Positions 25,143 to 39,318 of a DNA stretch of 64,000 nt are shown here, piece by piece (position 1 is the stretch's first letter; every line of letters begins with the position of its first letter). Origin of the DNA: Struthidea cinerea (lineage: Eukaryota > Chordata > Aves > Passeriformes > Corcoracidae); assembly GCA_013397865.1 (NCBI GenBank), contig VZTI01003405.1, forward strand, positions 11,648 to 75,647, written 5' to 3'. The position numbers were made by a program, and so were the translations under genes. The notes below the pieces were generated by a model. The model did not search any database. It saw nothing but the letters and a program-made list of their open reading frames with translations, and was not told the DNA's origin.

Positions 25143-28100
25143 CCAGCACAGAGAGTTCTCAAGCCACTGATGACTCCAGAAAGACTAAGGCCACATTTTT
25201 CAATGAATTTACTATTTTCCAACACATATACAGGGCTCTGCCCCCGTCTAGCACAGAATCTTCTGAATATCACTTAGCCAGTGTGTTAAACGTCTATTTT
25301 TAAGTGGCTTTCCCACTCTGTGAACACTGAAAACAAGTAAGTCCAAGCATATGTGGAGATCATAGTTTGGATGTGGGAAGCCTTCGACTGACACCTTCAT
25401 CTGCCTTGGAGAACCTTTTTTTGCCCTTTTGGAAGAGCAAAACCACACAGCCACGTCTGCAAAATAAGATATTCGGCCCCTGGCAGCCAGCAAACAGGAG
25501 CCAGAGAAAGGACACAACATTTACGGGCTCCCAGAACACAGATGTAAACAGAATCTCCTTTAGCAGCAGAGAAAGCACAGGCCAGGCTGTGTGAAAAAAG
25601 ATAGTTTTAGGTGTTGGCAGCTAAATTGGTCTTTAGATGTTGCTGAGGTATTTATAGAGCTTCTGGAAAGGGATTTGAAAGTATGCCATAATTAAACATT
25701 TGAACTGGGATAATGTTGTGATAAACGATCACATGGAGGTCCCAAACACCTTAAATAGTCACTCTGTGCTCCTAAACCAGAATGTTATTGGCTCTGATCT
25801 TGATTTAACGCCCTCAAAAGGGGCTTTAAAAACAAACGTGGGACAGAGGAGTCAGGCATCAAGTTTTTATTTCAGAATTCAAAAGCCTAATGAGGTAAGG
25901 AAGCTACCAGGAGATCCATAAAAAGAAAGGTAAAAGGTTGAACAGTCCACAGGCTTGCATAGGAGGTGGTTGCAGATGTGCTTGATATACAACACAGGGC
26001 AATTGCTAAACTTGCTATTTAAATGTTAATCAAATCCTTTCAAAATAGAAGCAGGAAAAAAAGGGATAATTCCTTTTCCTGTACTTCATCAGATGGCAGC
26101 GGGAGAGCCCATCAGCTGTGAGGAGGCTGATGGTTGTGGAGTGCTTGGCTTCTGTTCTGGTAATGAGGTTTTGATGAGGAATGCACTTTTTACCATATAA
26201 TGGTTTTCCTCTGGTTCCCAACGCAGATGCAGCTGAACTGGCACGAAGGGCCGATGCACTGGTGGCAGAAGGGACCTTCCTTGGCCCTTTAGGAATTCCT
26301 TTCTACCACAGACACGTGTCACCTTTCAGAAGGACTGGGCAAAGTCTGGATGAGCAAAAGAATCCAGAGTGCAAGTGGTGATGGACAGTTAAAACGTGAA
26401 CGTTTTGGCACATCCTCACTTGGCATGGCTGCTGAAGGAACTGTAACAATTTACATCTCCTAAGAGACTTCACAGACATTCCTTCTTTATTGTGCCACTA
26501 AAAATACCCCAGCATTTTGGCTTGGGCTGGTTTTAGAGGTGGGATGGTGGGCAGGCCTTTCAGAGTCGAATGCAGCAGTGACAACGAATGCTGGGTGCTG
26601 AAAACGCCAGTGAATTTGTCATGGGCAGCCTTTCTGACAAATTCTGCACACTATTTTTTGAGGTGTCCATCTAGTTACAATTTTTATCCCTCCATAATGA
26701 AGGCTGGGGGGTCAGACACATTTCCCTGTGCGCCAGAGAGCCACTCAGAAAGAGCAAACAAATCGGGGAACCCAAACCATTCCAAGCAAGGTATGAGAGA
26801 TCTGTCTCCCCTCCTCACACATGCCAAACAAATAGCCTGACATCATCCTCATTCACCACACAAAACCTATAGCAAGAGCAAACACCCTTTTCCTTCCTCT
26901 TGGTTCAGCTTTAACTGTGCAGAACCTAATCCTAACTCGCCACAGGAGAGGTGGTCTGTGTGTATTTTCCTCTTCCTGTTCTTCTATAAATAAGCTGACT
27001 TTTGCATCACTGTCTATTAAACCATCACTGTTTTTTTCCTTAACTCTTTGACAGACAAACTGGACAGGATGCAGCCCAGGGTACTGTTATTTACAGCAAG
27101 CCCTTAACTCTGCAAGCAAAGCGGTGCTGAATCCAAATGAGGATATCAAATGTGGATCCTAAGGAGACCTATACCTTTAGAATATGAACAATGCTGCAAG
27201 AGTATTAAATCTGAATTATCCTGACTTCTGTGCATAGAATCAGTCTTTGGTATAGCATTACATTCATTTTTACTCTGACATTCAGATGCACAAACCAAAC
27301 AGGCCAACACGCACATACAAATGTTCAGAGTATTTTAAGTTCCTCTAAGATTTTGTAAGCATGGGGAATAAAGCTAAATGGAACAATTATTCCAGCATAG
27401 CATTACACACAGCAACCTCCTGAATAATTCCATATGTGTGGTGTCTCAAAGCAGTGAAATCAATCAGTCAAAGGCAACCGGTCCAGTGGAAATTGCGAAT
27501 GTGTGTGTGGAAATAAAACGACATGAGGGGCTTTGACCACTCCTGTGATTTCTTTTAAGAGCTGCTAGACGTCCTTTGTTTGGGGTGGGCTGTTCAGCTA
27601 TCGCCCTGGCTCTGCTTGAACAGCCAGGAGACCTTCACGTGTGAATTAACACGTCTTTGTGCGAGAAGCTGACATGGCATATTTTCATTTCCCCTTAATA
27701 GGCCTGTCCATACATAGACATCCATGCACGTGTGTACAGATCTGTACCAAGTAAATAGATGCATGTCAAAGTGAACTGCACCGTGAAATGCCTGCTAGCA
27801 CTCGGCCGTGACGAGGTTTCAGAGCCTGGCAGGGTGTTAATGTGATCTCCAGCTCAGCACTGGCCAGGACATGCCCTGAGCTCTGCGCTCTTTCCCCCGG
27901 TACAGAGGGACAGAATGAACGATCTGCGTTTCCTACTGGGATCAGTTCGAAGAGAGTTCTGTCCAGCTGAGGGTCCCACCTTGCCTGAGCTCCCTGACGG
28001 ATGGAAAAGCTTGGATATGCTTTTCATGTAGCTGCTGCTTTGCTGTTTGTTCTGTTTCCTCTCTGTGAGGCAAAGCAGGGTGCAGGTCTGCCCCGGCACA

Positions 28101-31100
28101 CCGAGCTGTGGGTCATCTCTGATCCTCGGGGCACAAGAATGCTTCTCTCCCTCCTCTACCCTCACATCCCTCTGCATGGATGGGGCGTTTATCCCTCTCC
28201 TTGATCCCTGCAAGGGACACCAGCCCACCAGGGAACGCAGCCAAACACCAGGGACCACTCAGCAGTGCATCACCTCTCGCACCTTGGCCTCGGTGCTTCA
28301 TCCAGCGCCTCCCCACAGAAGCAGCTTGCAGCCCCCTGACACTTGCTTTTGGCAGTTTGAGGTTTATTTTTTGTGGAGCTGGACTCACACCCTCGCCTGA
28401 GCAGGAGTGTCTGAGGAGAGCTCAAATCCACATCCAGGAGGTGTCAGGCTCTTGTTTACGCTCAGGTGGGAGCACAGCTGCATCTGTGGACACAAAAGCA
28501 TTCAGCCTCCAGGGAAAAGCAGCGTTCAGACTTACTGCTGGCCCCTCTTTCCTCCTCTGAGCTCAAGGGAACCCACAGAGCCCACAGAGCAGGCCTGGGT
28601 CTGGATCTTGCAGCTGACTGTATTTATAACACACTTAGGAGTAACCAAACCCCATTCTGTGCCTGTGATCGTGAGCACAACAGGAACATGTTCCACTTTT
28701 CCTGGGTTATCACGGCCCTGTGTGTTGTGAAGCGGTCCCGTGACAGGAAATGCAATTTATGGGCTGTACATTCATTGTCTTTATATAAATCGTATTTATA
28801 TAAATATATAAAGTCCAAAGGCAGAACCTGTCCTGTGCGTAGTCTCTGGTAACATGGGGCATGTCTTGCCAGCAGCCCAGGAAGAAGCAGGGGCAGCTCG
28901 TGGGGTCGATGTGGTGGCTGTGGCGGCCAGGAAAAGGCATCCCACCTTCCCTTATGGCAAGGTCTGCTCGCATTGACAAGCTGGCTCTGCAGCTGAGTGT
29001 TTGAACACGACTGTCACATCGCCCTGACTTCGCGACAGGAGTAAGTTGGTTTTAAGGCATTTTCAAAGCAGTAACCACAGGATATTTTTAACTGACTTGT
29101 GCTTACAGGAAAAATATAGTCACTTTTATTTAAATACAACCTGAAATTACTCAGCCCACGTTGATAGGGCATGTCAAGTGGGATGTGTAATGCCAACATA
29201 TCGTACAAGCATCATGACATACCTATATATAGTGGAACATCCATTTCATATGAAAATCCCTGTGCTGAGCATGAAGCGAAGGACTTTTCCACACTCAGTG
29301 CTTAGAGGGGGAACACCATAAAATCAGCTCTTAAAGAGGCTTCTGACCTTTTTCCTGCCACACCATGCTGTCCAAAATAATATTTCACACGTAGCAGTTT
29401 AACATCTCCTTGTCTTGAAGGTGACAGCTTGCACAACACAGAAACCCTTCCACATGGAGGTTTTGGGAATGAAACCTTTGCCAGCATTAATGATTGGGCT
29501 GCCTCCGGCCAGGCCCTGCTCATCTGCTCTGGGGCCATCTGAAAATATCAGAACCCCCCACCTTCATCTATGATTAAAGGAACCCAAACAATGAATTCTA
29601 ACAAGCTGTTGGAATTGTCACCCTTCCCCCTCCAAGGCAAAACCTACCATTGTAAATAACAAAAACCCCAACCCACACAGAGCAATCCTGCATGCTCCTG
29701 TCAAGTGCAGAATCAGCAAAAGGTACCATCATGCCTGTACCATACCTATCAAATCCAGGAAAAGATGAGGATCTGAAGCAGAAATCACAAACAGGTCAGG
29801 GAAGTCAGCCAGAGGCACACGGAGACACAATGTGCCGTGGAGGGATTTTTCAGGCTTCGGCGACAGGAGATATTTGGATTCAGAAGCATTTGCCAGGGGC
29901 CATCCCTTGCTGGGAAGGCTGAGACCGTAACCATTCTCTTTCAGGGCAGCCTGTCCTGAGTGTGGCTGTGTGAGGCCTCAGCTTACTGAGACAAGTGGGG
30001 TTTATCACCCGTGTGATTGCTGAAATGATTTCTCTAGCTTATCTTTGTGGGCCGTATGATTGCTGTGAGATCTTTTCTACTCGGGTGGATCTTGACCTGA
30101 CCAGGGGTGTTTTTAGTGTATGAGTTCCTGCCCAATAAATGAATGTTGGTTGATAAAGAAAAAAGCACGAGGAGGTGGGGAGGGAGGATGGCTCAGCCTT
30201 CCATGTGCTGGGAAGGTTCCTGTGGAGGAGCTGTGGGTGCTCAGCCTGCAGAGCCTCTGACAAATGGGCTTTGACAAGAGTGAGTGACGAAAGAGCTGGT
30301 GCCTGAATTTGAAGGACTCTCTCCTTTTTTCCTGCCTTGCTTTCAGGAGGGCTGTTGTCAGACAGCTGTTGGATGCAAAGCAGACTGATCTATTCCATGG
30401 GCCCTGTGGGGATCTGAGGGAGAGGAACGAGGATCCAGCCCACCCTCTGGCTGCCTGTCCTCATCCTGTCGCGCGTGGGGTGCCCAGGAGTCATCTCCCA
30501 CCTCAGAGGGGCCACCAGGAGAGCCACATGCACTGCGTCAACAAACAGGCCCCCTTCCTGATCTCCCCATGGAATTTGAGGGGAAATTCCCTCTAAGCAT
30601 CTGTAAAACTAATTCAGACTTTTCCTCCTAACTCCCACGCAAATGCTCCTTTTTGCAGGGCCTGCAGAAAAGAGACATCACCTCCGGAGGTTTATCACAC
30701 TCACCAAAATTATCTCCCTGTTACCCTGCTCTTCTCTGTTTGTTTGGTGCAGGGTGCAGGATCCATCTTGATCACAGCAGTACCTGGCATAAATTCCTGG
30801 CTGATCCTTGAGGAAGTCTTCCAGGCATTCCAGCTCCCATATAAAAGCAACAAGTTGCTCCCTCACAGGGCTTGGCTGGGACAGGGGTGCATTGCCCATT
30901 CCTCTAAAATCCTGCTCCGTTTCCTTCCAAATACTGAAACAAACAATATTTTAATCCCAGGCTCTCTAACTCTTTTCTCTGAACTGGTTTGTGTCTGGCT
31001 TTTTGTCAATATGAGGAGAAGAACAGAAAATGGTGGTTTAATGATGGTTATTTTTTTCTGTTTAACCTCCTCCTAGTGTCCCCAAGTGTGCTGCATAGAG

Positions 31101-32864
31101 CCCTTATCAGGATTGCAGGGCAGGTTTGAAGATAAGCATTGTTTCTCTCAGTCACGATTTGACAGCAAAGTTGTGGGAGTTTTATTATCAAAGCTGGCCC
31201 AGCTGCCAAGTTTTAAACAATTCTGAGATCAGCTCATTCTGCCTCCCTCCTGCTGCTCCCTGTCCCTGCTTTGAAGGGACTTTTTGGAAGGAGTTAATCA
31301 AGTGCAGAGCTTCCAGGATCTCCTGCAAGCCAGGCCCAAGTCTAAGACTGTGAGGGCCACGAGGGGTTTTCCTTAGTTCCCTTTACCATGTTCCACTGCT
31401 CCTAGTATCTCTGCTTGCCCTGAGTGTGCATTTGCCTAAAAAAGTGTCAGTTCACATTTTGGGCTTTTGCACTTTGATTTGGGTTTTTTTTTTGCTTTAT
31501 TTTGTTTTTTCCCATGGCGAAGGAAACTAGTCCCAATCCAGCAGAGCACCTGCTAACATTAAATTCATGTCTACAACACAAGTTTTTCAGGATTGGAGCT
31601 AACACAGATTTTTTTTTCACAGCTAGTCAGTGGCAGGCCTCCATCAATTAGGAGGATGTAGCAAGCCCAGTAGGATCCATTTGACAGACATGCCCTGAGG
31701 TTTTAAATTGTCTTGGTCTTTTATACAAATTGAACAAACCCCACAAAGCTGCTGTTTGGCTCCTGGGCTCCAGTTGTTCTGGGGCTGTCCTCCTGCCCTG
31801 AAGTAAGTGAGGCTGAGGAAACCTGCCAGCTGTCTGGGAAGCAGGAAAAGCAGGAGGAGAGTAATTCAAATGCTTAACACCTCCCGTGAATGCAATTTGC
31901 ATTGTAGAAAGACTAGGTAATTTCTCACAGTGACAGTCAGATAGAAATGAGATGCTTCCCCATTTTACACATCAAGGAAAGGAAATCAAGGTTGTAAAAG
32001 CCCCGTTTTCATGCCTAGTCCCCATGCCCCTCTCAGAGATAGGGGAGGCTGCTGGGTTTGTGTCTTTGGAAGCAGCGTAGGGAGCTCCTGGTGGGATACA
32101 CATCCAGCTCTGACCCCAGGGAAGGATGACTCAGTGAAACCTCTCCTGTAGGCATTCCCCGCGTTCCCACCCTGCTCCCCTCGCCAGACTACACCAGCTC
32201 ATCAAGGAACTGCAGGCTGCTCCTCGTCATCATGGAAACGCTGTTCTTCGAGCGGAAATCAATTGGTTATTTTCCTACAAGTGCCAGAATTCAGGCTCGC
32301 CTGTGTTTCCCTCACGATCTCTAACAAAAGTGATGCCTGACTCATGCCTGAGCTGATTCACACCGGAGAACTCCCAGTACTGGGAAGAGCCATGCAGACA
32401 GTCGGGGAGAGATGTTTTTGGGGGGTTTAGGAAGGTTTGCATTTCTCCTCACACAGCCTCTTGGCCTCTCATGGGCTGTGCTGGGGATGAGTGCCTAAGG
32501 GGGGAAATCTCAAAGCCCTTCACCCCAGAGTCACAGCACTGCTGTCCCTGGGGAGCCCCTTGGATTTTCCCTGGTCAGAGTACCTGAGAGAAATGGGTGC
32601 TTTCTTCTCGTTCATGCAGCCCCAAAACATCTGAGCTTGGTCCATGCGATTGTTCTGCCCTCCACAGCCCCTGCTAAGCCACGCTCTGGGGCCAGGGTAT
32701 CCTGCAATCTAAACAGGACAAGAATGACAAACAAGACAGGAGCATGTCCCCTCAAGAGTGAGGGATGTGGGGGTGATGGATGAGGGGAGGGGAAAGAATT
32801 GATTGCAAAGAAAGGGTTTATGGCAATCCCCAGCCTAATAAAACTCGAATAGGGCAATTTCTTA

Positions 32865-32955
32865 TTCTGAAATCCGTCAGTGACCTTTGGCAAACCAATT
32901 CATCTCTGTCTGTGCCTCCAGTAAATGGGAATAACACAGCCTTGCTGTCTGGAAA
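32865..32955 (+). mobile_element. MIR-like ancient SINE fragment
   Basis: The stretch gtgacctttggcaaaccaat, tcatctctgtctgtgcctcc, agtaaatgggaataacacagcc parallels the MIR core (tgaccttgggcaagtcact, ctgtgcctcagtttcc, atctgtaaaatgggg). Divergence is high, as expected for an amniote-age SINE. Recognised by eye only. Confidence 0.5.
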
Positions 32956-35900
32956 ACCCTTGGTAATTCTCAGATGAAAGATGTTTTATTGGTACCAGTA
33001 TCATCCTTCATTGTCATTAGCATGATAACAGATCCATCACCTAGCAACAGAGCAGCAACTCCTGCTCTGCTTGTCCACGGGTTTCTCTTGAATTTTGGCT
33101 CTCTAGCAACCTGCTTTTCATTGCAGGAGGTTTTACAACCTGTGGCTGTTCTTCCCTTCATGTTGACTGCTACAGACAAGCACAGCTGCCACGCCCCAAG
33201 TCCTCCTGCCCCCTTTCACTGCCCCCTTTTACCTCTCACCACCACAGCAAACAAAATTTGCTTCTCTTAGCTAAAGCACCCCAGCAGAAGTTTTGAACTT
33301 TAAAATACACATATAAACTTTATGCAACCTTAGGAATATAACTATTTATCAGATGTGCACAAATTACAGGGGAAAAGTGGTAATCAGGAAACTTTATAAA
33401 ATTTTGCAAAAGCCACCATTTCCCCAGACACTCCAGGCCTCAGTTTTAAGAACAAAGTTGCACATACATAAATATCACCAGCCACTGAAGATGAGTGGAG
33501 TCCTGCCAAGTCCTGTGATGCCTTTAGACATGTGACAGGAGCAGCCCTTCCACTCTCAAGTGGTGCACAGACCAACCTAAACCACTAAGGCCAGCATCAG
33601 CAACTACGTGGAGAGAGGATCAAAAGGAAAGATAAGGATAGTAAAAGCATTGTCCTCTCTTACCCGAGAAAAGCCACCCCTAATTCTTATTTTTTGTCTT
33701 AAGCCCTCTGCTCAAGCATGGCTGCTTTGGGAAGGCCCCTTGCTGGAAGAAATATGGGGGAGTTGTGCACAAAGATTTTTAGATATTAAGGAGTAATAAG
33801 ATTCATGTCTATTAAAATACATGAATTCATGACTGCAACCCTGGGTTTGCATGACTCGTTATTAAAAAATACTGTACAGCCAGTAGCTGTTTCAGATTCT
33901 GAAGGCACAGCAGCCACTCCAAGGCATCAATTACTTTTTCTTTCAAAGATGAAAACCCCCCACAGCCATCTCATGTTTCCAGGTCAGTACCTGGGCCTGA
34001 GCAGGGCTGTCACCATGGTGCTGCCTGGGACAGGAGGCAGAGTGTGTCACTGTGACACGGGTAATTGCCAGCAGTTTGCCTTTCTTGTCCCTCATCACCC
34101 CAGCACGAAGTACAAACCACGATGGATTTAAGAAATTGACTTTTAAGGTTTTATTTAACATGCCTGAAAGGATTCAAGGATGGTCAGTGTAAAATGCCTG
34201 TAAGAATTGTTTCTGAGATGTCAGCATCCCTTTGAACAGGTGAGTCTGATCTTCCCTAATTGCTGTGTAATCCCATCCTCAGCCTGGGAGGCACAGGGAA
34301 ATAATTGGCTTCCCAGCCTGGCAGTGACTCGGGATTTGGTGTCTTCATTCAAAGGGGATTGCAGGTAACTGAATAAAGATGACACTGTCCACGCAAGCTG
34401 CTCTCTTGGCAACCACAATTCAAGCAGTAGAAAATATTCCGAGAAAAGGGTGGGCTGGGAAGAGAAAGAATTGCCTGAGCACACAGCGTTAGGCTCTCCC
34501 AGCAAAGACAGAAATGTGGAAGGTATTTGCTGCCTGACATCCTTTCTTCCCTGTAATGTTTGACCATCCCTAAATCAGTCTCACAGGATGATGGCCCAGG
34601 TGTCCCACAGCACAGGCCGTGAGAGGGCTCAGGTGGATGCCACAGCCCTGTTTCCTAGAAGGACTGCTTAGCACAGGCATCAGGGAACACCACGAGGATT
34701 TTCATCCTCCGGTGCCGTCAGCCTGCGCCTCCTCATCGCTTATGCACTTGGATCAGGTGTGGTGGGCAGGGAAGCCTCATCTTCCATGAAATCACTTGTT
34801 TGGGTGACAGGGGGAGTTCTCCATCTCTGCCTCAGCCCCATGCTGGCACCCGAACACGTTCCACAGACCAGGAGAGGCTGCAGAGCAGCTGTGGGAACAC
34901 AGGGCAGGTCTGCTCAGCCAAACGTGTCTCTCCCTGGCTCACTCCTGCTTCTGCATCCCCATTCCCCCTGCCGAGTCACGCTGCCCTGTCTGCAGAGATG
35001 CAATTAATCACTATGGAGACTGCTGCAACCCCCCCAGTCTGGGCTCAGGGGCTCGGCTGAGCACTCAGCAACAGGTGCTGGGCGGCTTTTTGGAAGGAGC
35101 TTTTGTCCATGCTGGTGTGCAGTGCCTGAAGGCAGAGGGAGGTTTTTCCCTCCCTGCTAACAGTGGGTGTGCAGGCGGAACTTGCCGAGGCAGAAGAGTC
35201 CCTGTGACATGGACCAGGTCCCTGTCACTGGTGGAAGTGGTGGGAGTCAAGGGCTGCTTGTCCGAGGAGTGGTTGGATTTGGAGTTTTGAAGGGTGTCCC
35301 ATCCTTGATGCTGATGAAGGGTTTTAACCTCATGGAAAATCCTGCACTGTGTGTAAAGCCTTGGCTCAAGGGGTTGATCAAAGGCAGAGAATCAGTGGAA
35401 ACCACAGGTCTGCAGGTCCTGCAGGTCTCTGGGTGTCCATGCAGAGCTCATGTCACCTCAGATCCCCATGCCAGGGCTCCCAGCCTGGACCAGAGGCCAG
35501 GCAGTCACAACAGCCCAGACTATGACCCCAGCATGTCGGGGTGTGCTCCCCTCCCCTGGAGTGAAATGTGGGATCTCAACCCAGGGAAAACCTGGGCTGT
35601 GGGTGGGGAAGACAGCATTTTGCTGACACTTAGAGACACAGTGTGTTACTTACTCTAGTCCCAGCTCCGGGCCATCTGCCAGCCCAGCTCCTCGCTCAGG
35701 ATGGAGCACAAGCGTCTCTCATGGCTGTACCCACAGCTACGGGCAGGACAGTCGGACATCAAGTGCCACAGACCTGTCTTGGAGCTGGGACTGGCACATA
35801 CCTTGGACACGAGTCCTTTCCTGGTGCCTCAGCACAGGCAAACTGGGGGACTGCCCTCAGCTGCAGGTAGCTTGAAGCTTCCTTCTGGGGAGCAGACCTA

Positions 35901-38784
35901 AATATGTTGTCTCTTCCATGTGGAAAAGAGAGCACAGCTCTGAGAAGAAGAAAATTTGGGGCATCCACGGGGTTTGCCAGGTCAGAGAGCAACTGCTCTA
36001 AAGCACTGGCAGCTCCCTGCTGAACTCACACGGGCAGCACTGCCCCATCCCTGCCCCCTCAGCACGTCCGTGTGACACGGGACACGGAGGAGAAGGGGAA
36101 TGACAACTGCAGGGATTTATGCATCCAACACCCCGTGCATTCAGCAGCCTTGGAGGAGCTGAACCTGACAGGCACCCTGAGAAACAGCAGCAAGGAACAA
36201 CTGCACCCAGAGGCACCCCGGGACAGCCAGGCAAGCGTTTCCTACCCAGGTGCAAAGCTGAAACTCCCAGCTCAGCTGAAGGTCCACGTCCCTACCTACC
36301 CAGTCACCAGGAAAGGACAGAGGGGTCACAGCCAGCTGCATCCGTGGATGAAATATTGAAATGAAATGCTGCAAGAGGAGCCCCTGGGGTGTGGTGGTGC
36401 ATTGTCCTTGTAATGCACAGGACAATCTGCTCTGTTCCGGGGCTCTGCTTCGCCCCAGTGCCATTTCTGCAGAGCTCCAGCAGAGGCAGCTGACACAGAC
36501 CCTGAATCATTGCCCCCTTCCTTTTCCCAGCGATTTCTTGATAGAACAGACCCACTAAAACACCTGTCCACAGTGCAGTTTTGGCTGTGAGCTGGACTGA
36601 ACACCTCCCAAAGGAAATGCTGCAGGGCCCACCCTCTCCTGCTTGCAGAGAGGCATCCAAGCCCTTAGGGACACCACCTGTGCACCCGTGATTTAAAGCA
36701 GCTCTGCAGCTGCTCTGCCTGGACCAGGCCTGAGCCGCTCTCCTGAGAGCCCTGCCTGGCAGGGAGCCTCCCTGTCAGCTCCCTGTCTGTCCTTCAGATG
36801 TTGCACCAGCCCCTGAAACCGCAGTGGAGCTGCTCCAGCCGAAGTGAGTGTTGCACAGCAAGTACTGCTAGGAATGCTGGTTCAGCAGAGAAACCCCAAA
36901 CACAGCTGCTGGAAGGGGTAAGGTGTGCTTTCAAAAGCATCGTTCCAGTTATTTAGGAAGGGGAAAGGTTAGCATAGAACTAGTTTCAGTTTGGGAAAAA
37001 GCACCAGATGCATTCCCATTTTACCTAAATCTGTGTTCTCAGACACTTTGTTTTCCCCAGCCTTATATTCTGAAGCACTTTCCCTGCACGAGCATCCAGG
37101 TCTTCTCATCCAGGACTTGGCACCCAGACATCCAGCCCAGCTGCAGCATCACTTCCAGCAGAGTCTTGAGGCTCCAGAAATTTCAACAGCAGATTCAAAC
37201 CTCCCAGATTCGCTTGGGAGTGTTTCAGGCCAGGAGAGCTGGTGACCTGTGACAGTTTTGTCACCGTGTGCTGACAGAGCGAGGCCCCGTCCCTGGCAAC
37301 TGCAGTGACACTTTTGCACAAGCCTGTTGTGTTCTCCTTCTCCCACACAGGAGAAACTGAGAGAATCTCCTGTCTCTGGGGCTGGGAATGTGAAATGTTG
37401 AGTAGGTTTTGCTGTGAAGGTTGAGGCAGACCCATTCCCGAAGCCAGCACGTGCAGATCAGTTCTTTCACAACTGAAATTTCCCTTCATGTTTAAACCAA
37501 GAAAAAGGCCATGGATTTCTGTTTATGAGCTGTCAGAAAAGGTCCTGCCTGGGAGCACCCGTCACAGATCCCGTTCCAGCATCCCTCAGCCCCCTGAAAA
37601 ACGTCTGAGCCCTCCTGGCTGCTTTGTACCAAAGGGGGTCTGAAATCAGACATTTTCCAGATTTTATGAGGATTGGTGACCAGGCAGAGGAAACTCCGAT
37701 CAGCTCACTGGAATGTACAGCAAACATAGATCCAAGTCAAATGGGCAAATTGTCTGGGAACAGGCAGAGATGGGAGAGAAAAACCTCATTTTATCTAACA
37801 GCCATCTGGAAATAAAGCCTCTGGTGACCTTTCTTTGTTTTGGATTCTGTCCTTTCTGCTTGTAAGAGATACCAGGAACTGGGTTTTTCCCCCTTGTATA
37901 GGTAGAAGAGTGTTCTTCATACCAACATTAATAGATATCATATTTCTTTTAATTTTAGAACAAGCTTAGCCCCTCACCCTTACTCAATAAACATCTTATT
38001 TCTTCTCTCTTTGGCGCTGCGTGCCCTGGCATCAGCAGGCAGACAGCAGAGATGCTCCTGCAAACTCCAAACCCCACTCTGGGCTCTATCGGGATGGCCT
38101 TTGTTCTTCTGATTGCCTGTGCCTCAGGAAAGCGTCCTGTTACAGGCTTCCTTTGAGATCAAACACTGAAGAGCTCTGTAATGCTCCAAGGAAGCCATGT
38201 GGAGGGAGGACACACGAGAGAAAACCGACCATTTGTGGCCACAGAGGATTGGAAAAGCAGGGAAGAGACAGGCAAAATCCAAAGTCCTACGCACAGCAAT
38301 GGTGCCCCTGAAATTTCTGCTCACTTCTGGATAAGCACGGCCCATATGAGCTTGGGGTGCTACAAGCAGTGAAGTTTTTTAGTACTTTGCAGCCCATTTG
38401 CAGGAGAAGTACAAAGACCAACACCTTCAGCAACAGCTGCTGATTCCTGCTCTTTCTCGCTGAATAAATCCAACACCTGTTCTTCCAGGCAGAAGAGCCT
38501 GAACAAAACCACTTCTGCCACTCTGGATCCTGAACTGCTGCCCAGTGATCAGTCAGTTTGCAAAACCCTCCTGTGAGTGTTTCACAGCTGCTCCATTGAC
38601 TCCACTGGGTTCTGCATGTGATCAGCAGCTCAGAAAGGCCCCACAGAGGTGCTTCCACCTCGCACCAAAGCTCAAAACTGCTCTTCTATCGACACCCAAC
38701 CTGAAGTGTAAGGTGTATTTTCAGCTCTGTCAAACAGATTCATGACAGGTTTGGTGCCAAGCCTACGGCAAACACCAGAAAAAG

Positions 38785-38850
38785 ATCTCAACCTTCCACT
38801 AGACCAGGTTGCTCCAAGCCCCATCCAACCTGGCCTTGAAGTTTTTGTAC
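38785..38850 (-). mobile_element. Short CR1 LINE fragment, antisense
   Basis: The plus strand contains caaccttccactagaccagg, ttgctccaagccccatcc and aacctggccttgaagttttt, matching the reverse complement of a CR1 tail. Only about 65 bp are recognisable and both edges are approximate. Confidence 0.75.
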
Positions 38851-39226
38851 TGAGATGATCTTTGCTACACAGTGACCTGGCAAACAAAGTCAGCAGTCTG
38901 TGGCAATCTTGTTCAAAAAGTACATATATTTAATAATGATACCAAATACAGCTTTTCCCCCCTGGAACTTCCACTATGGTATTTCAGTAGGTCCCTTCTG
39001 TGGTCACTGCAGTTGGACTGTACATAGCTACTGACTACGCTGAATACATGGTTATGTTTTAGCAGTGGAGTACTCATATATTCTCTATAAATATAATAAA
39101 AGATTTAACATTTGTTTTCAGCCTGATTCTTACACATATTTCCTGTGTTTTCACACACACACACACGAAAAAAAAAAACAAAACAGAAAAAAACCACCCA
39201 TGTCTCCTTCCTGCCTCCCCCAACCT
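38851..39226. other. Sequence just beyond the candidate distal HUNK poly(A) signal
   Basis: AT-rich (tacatatatttaataatgat, ctctataaatataataaaag) with a short CA run and A-run at 39151-39178. No coding signal. It could be the end of a longer 3' UTR or plain intergenic sequence. Confidence 0.5.
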
Positions 39227-39232
39227 TTTATT
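39227..39232 (-). terminator. HUNK: Candidate distal poly(A) signal AATAAA
   Basis: The plus-strand TTTATT reads AATAAA on the HUNK strand (cccaataaaagg). It is followed immediately by a G-rich ggttgggggaggcagg stretch, which fits a GU/G-rich downstream element better than the proximal candidate does. It lies about 90 bp beyond the 16-bp minisatellite (39319-39462), which would therefore be inside the 3' UTR if this site is used. Confidence 0.35.
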
Positions 39233-39318
39233 GGGTTCCAAATAAACCTGAGTTTGTAATTCAAGTCAGCATCTGCCATCTGTTCGGGTATGTGAGTCTG
39301 AAGCACACAAAGGGGGGG

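Larger units (their letters stand above)
18496..38784. other. Downstream intergenic sequence, no gene recognised
   Basis: No exon with recognisable protein similarity was found. Contents: tetranucleotide repeat (22531), CR1 (24375), 19-bp tandem repeat (25086), MIR-like fragment (32865), T-run before ttcag near 24160-24176, and an AT-rich patch with tatataaat/atttatat near 28783-28812. A 66-codon frame at 26181-26381 looks slightly protein-like but matches nothing I know. Confidence 0.7.
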
